Positions 7,029 through 12,043 of a stretch of DNA of 12,043 nt are shown in pieces. Source of the DNA: an archaeon. Its GTDB lineage: Archaea; Nanobdellota; Nanobdellia; Woesearchaeales; JAHJEM01. The stretch spans positions 1 through 12,043 of the forward strand of contig JAGVFV010000008.1 of NCBI GenBank assembly GCA_020057445.1, given 5' to 3'. The stretch's first letter is position 1; every line of letters begins with the position of its first letter. The notes beneath the pieces are model-generated. The model was not told where the DNA came from. It was given only the letters and a program-made list of their open reading frames with translations, and did not search any database. Position numbers and translations under genes: made by a program.

Positions 7029-9098
7029 ATGAAAGGACAAATATCTGTTGAAAACATCATCCTTGTGGGGATAGTTCTTGCAATACTCGTGCCGTCTGTC
7101 TTCCTATTCTATCGGTCTGTATCCTCAGCTGCTGCGACAAAGGGAGAATTGCAGGGCATCGGAAGCGATCTTGTGACAGAGATTGCTTCGATGCGTTCTT
7201 CAGGAGAGGGTTCCTGGCAGACCTATACATTCACCTATCGGGGCGCGAAGGGGAAAATATACACTGAAAATGGCAATGAACTGATCATTTCCGCAGACCA
7301 GGCATATCCTTTCTTTTTGGAAAAAGAAGACTATATCGTCATCCAGGATGACCTGGTCGTGACCCCAGGGAAGAACAAGATAAAGATAACCGCTTATGAG
7401 GGTATTGTCTGCCTCTCTTCTGAAACAGGGAAATGCAACATGACCATGTGCAAGGATGCTGACAAGGATTATTACAGCTTTCGGGGAAAGGGATCCTGCT
7501 GCGGCCTGAGCGGGACAGAGCTTTGCATGGAGACCCGTGATTGTGATGATGCTGATCCTTTGGCATATCCGACTGCTCCTGCACTCTGTGACAGGAAAGA
7601 CAATGATTGCGATGGGCTCATTGATGAGACTTTCGATGTGGACCAGGATGAGTATCCTTCCAATATATTCATGACCCCCTGTTCTCCTACGTATACAGAA
7701 TTTGATTGCAACGATGATCCCGCTGGAGGAAGCGCAATACATCCAGGCGCGGCTGAGGTATGCGACGGGATTGACAATGACTGCGACATTCCTTCTGAAA
7801 TTGATGAGGGTTTAGGAATCATCAGCTGTGCAGACCCGCTTGCGGGAGGCTTTCTTGGCTGGTGCGCGGCAGGCGAGGCGCAATGCTCGACCGGACAATG
7901 GCGTTGCGATAGGCAACCTGCAGATCGTGAAGAAGACTGTGATGATACTTCCCATGTTGATGAGGATTGTGACGGCCTGGCAAATGACCTTGACACTGAT
8001 TGCACTATCCTGTTTTTCTCGGATTATGATCACATCCCTGCAGGAGGACCGTATGATTGGCTGATGGCAGATACGTGCATCGGTGTTTCATGCATTCCAT
8101 TGGAACAGTTCGGATTGGATCGTGTCACAGGCATCAATGATTCCGCTGTAAAAGTGGATGCTGGCGATAAATTGCAATATGACTGCGAAAATATCAACCT
8201 GCAGCAGGGAACCATCGGTTTCTGGGTGAAATCCGATGTGCCTTGGAACCAAGCGACAGAGCGCACATTCTTGTATTTCAGCAATAACCAGCCAGCACCT
8301 TCAGAAGAATCGTTGAAGATATTTCTGAAAGCAGATAATAATCTCTGGCTGAATTACGCCCGTGCAGGTCCGGTGCATGATGTGCTCGTGACATCTGTCG
8401 GAACGTGGAATATTGACGAATGGTTCTCTGTGGCAGTCACCTGGAATGCAGAGGTCGTTCCAAAAAGGTTGGCAGTGTATGTGAATGGAATGCTTGTCAA
8501 GACTGAGGAGATGGACATGAACAGCTGGCCTTCTGCTCTCGAATATGTCGCAGTCGGTGCCAAGAGGGATCATCTTGGATCTTACTCCCTGTATGCCGCT
8601 TCGACCATGGATAATCTGGTCACTCTCCGCACTGAATCGGGCCAAAGCAAGGTGCGTGCGGAATATGACCGGTTTGTCTGGGACTACTGGGGGACGTGCA
8701 CTGCTCCTGGCGGTCGCGGTGATGTGAACAGGAACGGATGCAGGGAAATCAATGACAAACCACTCATCACCCAGTATCTGGCGAATCTCACCCATCCTGA
8801 CAATGCGACTCTCGCATGCATGGACATGACAACCCCCCCTGATCACTTTGTGACATCCGCTGATCTTGCGCTCTTCCAACCGAGCCATTGTTTGGGATGC
8901 ACGACAATAATCAACAGTTGCGCGACTCCTCCAAATCCGCCGAAATATTGTGATACGAATGGCGAATGGTTAAATAAGTGCGGAGCCCCTGAAAATTGCG
9001 GTTGTCCTACTAGCCAACCTAACTGTGGACCGGTTGGTACGTGCTATGGATCAAGCCCGATCTTTGATAAGCCTCCGCCTCCTCCGACTGATGAATGA
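7029..9098 (+). CDS. Class III signal peptide mosaic surface protein, shorter paralogue: MopE repeats, LamG-like, dockerin-like
   Basis: A 689-residue paralogue of the preceding protein, with the same plan but one LamG/dockerin unit instead of two. It starts MKGQISVENIILVG (predicted prepilin-peptidase cut after G3) with a hydrophobic helix at 8-28. A pilin-like region (30-130) follows, then MopE-type motifs (171-200, 226-260, 303-325), a LamG-like domain (about 326-550, sharing DYDHIP and YVNGM with the neighbour), a dockerin-like EF-hand pair (564-616) with degenerate loops (DVNRNG; an insertion of TPP in the second), a Cys-rich tail (621-672) and GSSPIFDK (674-681) before PPPPPTDE. It lies 28 bp after the first gene and is probably co-transcribed. 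A TATA-like CTATATATG at 6984-6992 could allow separate expression. There is no C-terminal membrane helix, so the N-terminal helix is the only visible anchor. Confidence 0.85.
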   Translation: MKGQISVENIILVGIVLAILVPSVFLFYRSVSSAAATKGELQGIGSDLVTEIASMRSSGEGSWQTYTFTYRGAKGKIYTENGNELIISADQAYPFFLEKEDYIVIQDDLVVTPGKNKIKITAYEGIVCLSSETGKCNMTMCKDADKDYYSFRGKGSCCGLSGTELCMETRDCDDADPLAYPTAPALCDRKDNDCDGLIDETFDVDQDEYPSNIFMTPCSPTYTEFDCNDDPAGGSAIHPGAAEVCDGIDNDCDIPSEIDEGLGIISCADPLAGGFLGWCAAGEAQCSTGQWRCDRQPADREEDCDDTSHVDEDCDGLANDLDTDCTILFFSDYDHIPAGGPYDWLMADTCIGVSCIPLEQFGLDRVTGINDSAVKVDAGDKLQYDCENINLQQGTIGFWVKSDVPWNQATERTFLYFSNNQPAPSEESLKIFLKADNNLWLNYARAGPVHDVLVTSVGTWNIDEWFSVAVTWNAEVVPKRLAVYVNGMLVKTEEMDMNSWPSALEYVAVGAKRDHLGSYSLYAASTMDNLVTLRTESGQSKVRAEYDRFVWDYWGTCTAPGGRGDVNRNGCREINDKPLITQYLANLTHPDNATLACMDMTTPPDHFVTSADLALFQPSHCLGCTTIINSCATPPNPPKYCDTNGEWLNKCGAPENCGCPTSQPNCGPVGTCYGSSPIFDKPPPPPTDE
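7746..7786 (+). repeat. Second copy of the 41-bp identical block
   Basis: Exact partner of 4637-4677. Both copies sit at the same place in the MopE region of the two paralogues, in the same reading frame. Confidence 0.9.
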
Positions 9099-9118
9099 CA
9101 TATGAATCAGTTCAGGAC

Positions 9119-9176
9119 GAACTATAGTCAATGAACTAGTTGAACAATTCGTGTCATTGACTATAATCAATAGTTC
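9119..9176. repeat. Inverted repeat 1 of the 9.1-kb hairpin cluster
   Basis: TATAGTCAATGA (9123-9134) and TCATTGACTATA (9154-9165) are perfect 12-bp complements with a 19-nt loop that itself contains the start of the palindrome AACTAGTT (9134-9141). GAAC (9119-9122) and GTTC (9173-9176) could extend the stem past a bulge. Confidence 0.8.
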
Positions 9177-9187
9177 CTATTGATTAT
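9163..9187. repeat. Inverted repeat 2 of the hairpin cluster
   Basis: ATAATCAATAG (9163-9173) and CTATTGATTAT (9177-9187) are perfect 11-bp complements with loop TTC. Its left arm shares three bases with the right arm of repeat 1, so the two stems compete at their junction. Confidence 0.85.
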
Positions 9188-9188
9188 C

Positions 9189-9221
9189 CAGTATGTGACA
9201 AAACAAATGAGTCCCATACTG
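9189..9221. repeat. Inverted repeat 3 of the hairpin cluster
   Basis: CAGTATG (9189-9195) pairs with CATACTG (9215-9221). After one T/C mismatch, GAC (9197-9199) pairs with GTC (9211-9213), leaving an 11-nt loop. Confidence 0.7.
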
Positions 9222-9230
9222 CATCTAGTG

Positions 9231-9265
9231 CGTGACTATGGCTTTGTTCAAATAAGTGTGTCACG
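9231..9265. repeat. Inverted repeat 4 of the hairpin cluster
   Basis: CGTGAC (9231-9236) pairs with GTCACG (9260-9265) across a 23-nt loop. It ends five bases before the stop codon of the converging phosphoesterase gene. It is the weakest of the four. Confidence 0.5.
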
Positions 9266-9269
9266 TTAA

Positions 9270-9914
9270 TTATAAGAATGCGTATCCTTCGCCTGCTTGG
9301 CCGATGACGACCTTTTTCACCTTTCCTTTGACATATGGGCTGAGGGAATAGTCTTCGCTTCCGATGAGGAGAGGGTTGAATGAAGGAAGGACGATGAGGT
9401 CTTTTCCCTTATATTTTCCTATGAGGAAGCATTTGTACTTTTCAGTACGCACGCCATCTGTGATGCTTGTCGCAGGATGGACATGGCCTATGATGATGGT
9501 CCTTGCCTGTTTCGGGATGGGAAGGAGGATGTCGCCATGGCAGATGAAGAAACTGCCTGCTGTCCAGGATTGGTGGATGGGCAATCCCCGTTTTGCAGCG
9601 ACCTTGTCAAGAAGGGGATCATGGTTGCCTTCTATTACGATGACTTGTGTCTTTTTTTTCAGGTAATCTATGAAAAAGAGGATATCTTCCCATTCTTGGC
9701 TTGATATGGTGCCAAAGTCGTGCTTGAGGTCACCGTTGAGGACTATTGTTGTTGGCTTTGCTTCCAATGCCTTGTCAAACGCCAAGACAAGCTCTTTTCG
9801 CTGGGTTTTCGGGATCAATACCCCTTTGTTGTGGAGCGAGGATTCTAGCCCGATATGCAGGTCAGAAACAATGATGGTCTTCTCTTTTTCAAGATAGAGG
9901 GCGTTTTCGATCAT
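9270..9914 (-). CDS. SbcD/Mre11-related archaeal metallophosphoesterase
   Basis: A 214-residue calcineurin-like phosphoesterase, a two-metal phosphodi- or monoesterase of the archaeal SbcD-related (ICC-like) group. All metal-binding blocks are present in order: DLHIG (18-22), GDLKH (61-65), GNHD (96-99), HGD (126-128) and GHVHP (143-147). The catalytic core makes up nearly the whole protein; there is no Mre11 capping or DNA-binding extension, so the substrate is unknown. Two starts are possible. ATG 9938 overlaps the TGA of the upstream gene (ATGA coupling). ATG 9914 has AGGAG (complement of 9920-9924) five bases before it and gives MIENALYL. I prefer 9914; the longer form adds eight residues. 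It is the last gene of the minus-strand TFE cluster. Confidence 0.88.
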   Translation of the reverse strand: MIENALYLEKEKTIIVSDLHIGLESSLHNKGVLIPKTQRKELVLAFDKALEAKPTTIVLNGDLKHDFGTISSQEWEDILFFIDYLKKKTQVIVIEGNHDPLLDKVAAKRGLPIHQSWTAGSFFICHGDILLPIPKQARTIIIGHVHPATSITDGVRTEKYKCFLIGKYKGKDLIVLPSFNPLLIGSEDYSLSPYVKGKVKKVVIGQAGEGYAFL

Positions 9915-9934
9915 GCGCACTCCTTTGTTGACGG

Positions 9935-10156
9935 TCATCCGAGCAATGTTCCTATGCCTGAGAATCCTTGTTTGAGAAAGACAAGTATGATGAGCATGAG
10001 CATTGCGACAAATGCGATGAGGATGGAGAAGAATATCATGGATGTCACAAAGAAGGGGTTGAAGTATCTCTTGTGCATCTCTGCTTTCAGCGTTTCTTTG
10101 AGAAGCTGATCCCGAAAGTCTTTGTTCTCTCCTTCCTGTATGATGTCATGAGGCAT
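9935..10156 (-). CDS. Small single-pass membrane protein, 73 residues
   Basis: Function unknown. Residues 1-32 form a charged, probably helical cytoplasmic segment (NKDFRDQLLKETLKAEMHKR), followed by one strongly hydrophobic helix at about 35-61 (FVTSMIFFSILIAFVAMLML and on) and a glycine-rich end. A TATA-like TTTAAA lies about 28 bp upstream of ATG, pointing to a leaderless transcript separate from the TFE gene that ends 35 bp away. Its stop codon overlaps a possible ATG of the phosphoesterase gene, so the two are probably expressed together. No motif suggests an enzymatic role. A membrane tether or small subunit is only a guess. Confidence 0.65.
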   Translation of the reverse strand: MPHDIIQEGENKDFRDQLLKETLKAEMHKRYFNPFFVTSMIFFSILIAFVAMLMLIILVFLKQGFSGIGTLLG

Positions 10157-10180
10157 TGTTGAACCATAGAAAAATGGTGG

Positions 10181-10186
10181 TTTAAA
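10181..10186 (-). promoter_or_regulatory. TATA-like box of the small membrane protein gene
   Basis: TTTAAA within ACTATTTAAACC on the minus strand, about 28 bp before ATG 10156. It lies in the gap after the TFE stop codon. Confidence 0.4.
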
Positions 10187-10191
10187 TAGTT

Positions 10192-10692
10192 TTATGTCTT
10201 TGCGACCTTGAGTTCCTTGAGCTTTTCCTTGATGAATTCGATTGTCCTCTGGTTGTTCTGCTCTTGCATGACTTCAGAGCATTCAGGGCATTTGAAGTTG
10301 AATTCGATCGCATGCTCAAACGCCATGCGTGTGCAGGCGTTCCTGCAGAGGAAGAATGCGTTATCCTGTTCCTTCTGGAGGCGGTCGTTCAATTTTTCTA
10401 TCTTTCCTTGCTTGATCTTGGAAGTGAGGTAGGGGATGGTCTTTTCATTGAAATCCCAGTAGCAGATGTACCATCCCTTGATCTTATCCTTCTTTCTGGT
10501 GAAGGTGACGATGTTGTGCTCAAAGAGGCGGTAGAGGATGTTCCTAGTCTTGTGGATCTCTTCATCCAGCTCTTCGGCGATGATGAATTCAGAAATATGC
10601 TTCTTTCCCTTGATGTAGAAGACAAAAGGCAGCGCTTCCTCTCCAACAAGCTCATTGACGACGTATTCTATCTGTTTTTTGGTGACTCCCAT
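10192..10692 (-). CDS. tfe: Archaeal transcription initiation factor TFE, alpha subunit
   Basis: TFE-alpha stabilises open-complex formation by archaeal RNA polymerase at TATA promoters, like the N-terminal half of eukaryotic TFIIE-alpha. The 166 residues contain an N-terminal winged helix (VNELVGEEALPFVFYIKGKK, then EELDEEIHKTRNILYRLFEH and a basic wing TRKKDKIKG). A linker helix follows, then a zinc ribbon with Cys116, Cys120, Cys135 and Cys138 (FLCRNAC and FKCPECSEVM around AFEHAIEFNF) and a basic C-terminal helix. The first cysteine pair is spaced CxxxC rather than CxxC. I chose ATG 10692 because GAAGGA precedes it by a normal distance; ATG 10725 in the same frame would add 11 residues. 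It heads the minus-strand cluster with the membrane protein and the phosphoesterase. Confidence 0.9.
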   Translation of the reverse strand: MGVTKKQIEYVVNELVGEEALPFVFYIKGKKHISEFIIAEELDEEIHKTRNILYRLFEHNIVTFTRKKDKIKGWYICYWDFNEKTIPYLTSKIKQGKIEKLNDRLQKEQDNAFFLCRNACTRMAFEHAIEFNFKCPECSEVMQEQNNQRTIEFIKEKLKELKVAKT

Positions 10693-10796
10693 AGTGGATT
10701 CCTTCGAGATATTACTCCCAAACATATTCTGTCATGCAAACCTACCCCCAAAGGCATGTTTCCTTAAAGACAGTTATCCTTTCTTGATGATGGTTA

Positions 10797-10804
10797 TTTA
10801 TAAA
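10797..10804 (-). promoter_or_regulatory. TATA box of the TFE gene
   Basis: TTTATAAA, read on the minus strand, would start transcription near 10773 and leave a leader of about 48 nt (ATG 10725) or 80 nt (ATG 10692). A leader that long fits the use of a Shine-Dalgarno site rather than leaderless initiation. Confidence 0.45.
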
Positions 10805-10885
10805 TTTTGCGATTTTAATGCGGATTTTCGTATACCAAAAAGAGAAGGCACTGGACGTAGGTATATACTGTATATGTGCTATATG

Positions 10886-11018
10886 TTTATAAAAATTATG
10901 AATATGAATTATTCTTGTTGCACCAGCAGTCTGTCTCCAGATGTAAAGCCTCGGACTGGTTTGTATGTTCCACGTGTTGGATTGGTTCTTATGCCGTATG
11001 TTCCATACGGCCTCCAAT
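10886..11018 (+). ncRNA. Possible structured RNA with its own TATA box
   Basis: TTTATAAAA (10886-10894) predicts a plus-strand start near 10916. Downstream are two foldable segments. ACCAG (10922-10926) can pair with CTGGT (10956-10960). A nested hairpin has outer stem ATTGG/CCAAT (10981-10985, 11014-11018) and inner perfect 8-bp stem GCCGTATG/CATACGGC (10993-11000, 11004-11011) closed by TTC. No coding potential or tRNA pattern is visible. I cannot assign an RNA family, and chance folding in non-coding DNA is not excluded. Confidence 0.3.
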
Positions 11019-11104
11019 GCTAAGGAATGCAGGCACTCATTTAATTGTTTTGATATTGACTATTGTCATGGAATATGCCTTCCCAATGAATATTCTCTCG
11101 CAAC

Positions 11105-11147
11105 TTACTCACAATTAACAACAATTTACTGCCCCCCTTGTGAGTAA
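11105..11147. repeat. 10-bp inverted repeat around a C6 tract
   Basis: TTACTCACAA (11105-11114) and TTGTGAGTAA (11138-11147) are perfect complements separated by 23 bp; CAA and TTG extend the arms past a one-base bulge. It lies just upstream of the AlbA_2 promoter, a plausible operator or terminator position. Confidence 0.7.
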
Positions 11148-11170
11148 TTGTCAAGACGGAGAAAACAAAG

Positions 11171-11181
11171 ATTTATAAATA
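11171..11181 (+). promoter_or_regulatory. TATA box of the AlbA_2 gene
   Basis: ATTTATAAATA, preceded by the purine-rich AACAAAG, a good BRE-like element. The predicted start is near 11200, giving a leader of about 30 nt. Confidence 0.55.
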
Positions 11182-11218
11182 CTAACAGTTTACTAACAAT
11201 TACTATCAACTAACAATC
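11181..11218 (+). repeat. Short direct repeats ACTAACA in the AlbA_2 promoter
   Basis: ACTAACAGTT (11181-11190), ACTAACAATT (11192-11201), a degenerate ACTATCA (11202-11208) and ACTAACAATC (11209-11218) run almost end to end from the TATA box across the predicted transcription start. This is a natural operator position for repression by blocking RNA polymerase. Confidence 0.55.
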
Positions 11219-11233
11219 AAGACTGTGAGAAAG

Positions 11234-12004
11234 ATGGAAATAGAGAAAATTCGAGAATTGCTGAAGCATCCCGAATCGTCTGACCTAGAATTCAAAGAAT
11301 CCTTGCACGGCCAACAAGAGGTTTCAGAAATCATCTGCGCCTTTGCCAACACAGAAGGCGGAATGCTAATCATTGGCGTGGATAATAAAGGAACTGTCGT
11401 CGGAATGAAGAAAGATGCTGATGAAATCCAACAACGGCTTTCAGCCTGCGGACAAAGCGTCTCTCCCGCTCCGCTCATGGATGTGGGCACTGCTTTAATT
11501 GACGAAAAGCGAATTGTGTATGCTAGAATCCACAAGACGGACAGCACCAACTTTCACATGTACAAGAACGTGGTGTATATCAGGCGAGGTAGCACGACGA
11601 TGAAGCTTGACGGCGCTGCAATGGTTGAGTTCCTCAAGACCAGGCAGATACTCTGCTTTGACGACCTGACTGACAGGGCGCGGATTGAAGACATAGATGA
11701 GAGGAAGATACAGCAGTATCTAGAACGGATAGGAAATGAGGGTTACTTGAAGGGACACACGATAATAGATCTTCTCATCTCTTTGAACCTATTGACTGAA
11801 AACGATCATGCGAAGATAAAGAATGCCGCCACACTCTCCTTCTCGAAAGTTCCCCAACATTGGTTCCCCCAAAGCGAGGTAAAAATAGCGAAATTCAGCG
11901 GGATAGAACCGATAGATGTCATCAGCCACGAGGTTCTGGAAGGGAGCCCCTCAGAACTCATTGACAAGACATATGCATTCTTGTTGAAAAACATCTCAAG
12001 GTAG
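11234..12004 (+). CDS. AlbA_2 (Schlafen-type) ATP-binding protein, N-terminal part, cut by a stop and the contig end
   Basis: 256 residues from ATG 11234 (GTGAG just upstream is a weak ribosome site; GTG 11225 is the alternative start). Residues 17-125 form an AlbA_2 domain: DLEFKES (17-23), IICAFANTEGGMLIIGVD (33-50) with the GG loop, and YIRRGSTT (115-122). Residues 135-256 follow the helical linker of COG2865-type putative transcriptional regulator/RecG-related proteins, including the KIAKFSG-type strand before the missing ATPase-like part. Family members are usually well over 400 residues and continue with a HRDY-containing GHKL-like region, absent here. The TAG at 12002-12004 falls inside the expected domain, and the same frame continues MKLNVDSP until adapter sequence begins at 12030. 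A base-calling error at the read end, or a true nonsense mutation, would explain this. Confidence 0.75.
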   Translation: MEIEKIRELLKHPESSDLEFKESLHGQQEVSEIICAFANTEGGMLIIGVDNKGTVVGMKKDADEIQQRLSACGQSVSPAPLMDVGTALIDEKRIVYARIHKTDSTNFHMYKNVVYIRRGSTTMKLDGAAMVEFLKTRQILCFDDLTDRARIEDIDERKIQQYLERIGNEGYLKGHTIIDLLISLNLLTENDHAKIKNAATLSFSKVPQHWFPQSEVKIAKFSGIEPIDVISHEVLEGSPSELIDKTYAFLLKNISR

Positions 12005-12029
12005 ATGAAACTCAACGTCGATTCTCCTC

Positions 12030-12043
12030 AGATCGGAAGAGCG
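12030..12043 (+). other. Illumina TruSeq adapter remnant at the contig end
   Basis: The final 14 bases, AGATCGGAAGAGCG, are identical to the start of the TruSeq adapter (the version that continues GTCGTGTAG). They are not genomic. The native sequence therefore ends at about 12029, and bases just before it probably come from few reads. Confidence 0.93.

Larger units (their letters stand above)
10726..11233. other. Long intergenic region without a supported gene
   Basis: About 500 bp between the divergent TFE and AlbA_2 genes, AT-rich near 10860-10920. Its reading frames are short, carry no recognisable motif and lack ribosome binding sites. It holds a minus-strand TATA box (10797-10804), a plus-strand TATA box (10886-10894), a nested hairpin (10981-11018), a long inverted repeat (11105-11147) and the promoter and direct repeats of the AlbA_2 gene, each listed separately. 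Confidence 0.6.

Noticed and set aside
9099..9269. The hairpin cluster as a complete insertion element or CRISPR array
   Set aside because: The outer ends are not inverted repeats of each other, there is no target duplication or transposase, and the arms are four different sequences rather than one repeat with spacers.
10965..11147. A plus-strand frame rich in cysteine (CRHSFNCFDIDYCHGIC)
   Set aside because: No ribosome binding site or recognisable zinc motif spacing; it overlaps the hairpins and the inverted repeat, so the cysteines are probably chance.
12002..12004. TAG read as pyrrolysine
   Set aside because: Nothing in the window suggests pyrrolysine genes, and an error next to adapter sequence explains the stop more simply.

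Overview
This window looks like a piece of archaeal chromosome. It encodes archaeal transcription factor TFE-alpha, an archaeal-type ribosomal protein uL11 and two proteins that begin with class III (archaeal pilin-type) signal peptides. Several genes have archaeal TATA boxes about 27 bp upstream of the start codon, the arrangement of leaderless transcripts. The large mosaic surface proteins, the small helical and membrane proteins and the UBA/SHOCT-like helical segment before a membrane domain recall DPANN archaea (Woesearchaeota/Pacearchaeota-like). That lineage call is inference and cannot be fixed from this window alone.

Layout. 1-387: an AT-rich HVO_A0114-type winged-helix gene, probably the DNA-binding half of a toxin-antitoxin-like pair whose partner lies off the left edge. 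388-669: no gene; a hairpin and T-tracts that look like terminators, then a promoter. 670-828: a 52-residue helical protein with a strong ribosome binding site. 960-2192 (minus): glutamate dehydrogenase, divergent from 2270-2965, a five-helix membrane protein; one palindromic TATA box sits between them. 2971-3693 (minus): ribosomal protein uL11 with an unusual charged C-terminal extension of about 80 residues.

3947-9098 (plus): the centrepiece, two tandem paralogues of 1017 and 689 residues. Each has a pilin-type signal anchor, a small pilin-like domain, MopE-type Asp/Cys metal-binding repeats, LamG-like jelly-roll domain(s), dockerin-like EF-hand pair(s) and a Cys-rich tail ending in the shared motif GSSPIFDK. 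They probably form a cell-surface, pilus-associated adhesion or binding system. 9099-9269: convergent intergenic DNA made almost entirely of four successive inverted repeats.

9270-10692 (minus): an SbcD/Mre11-related phosphoesterase, a single-helix membrane protein and TFE-alpha. 10726-11233: a 500-bp gap with TATA boxes, a possible structured RNA and several repeats. 11234-12004: the N-terminal part of an AlbA_2 (Schlafen-type) ATP-binding protein, interrupted by a stop codon. The last 14 bases (12030-12043) match the start of the Illumina TruSeq adapter, so the right edge is a contig end contaminated by adapter and the final gene is artificially cut.
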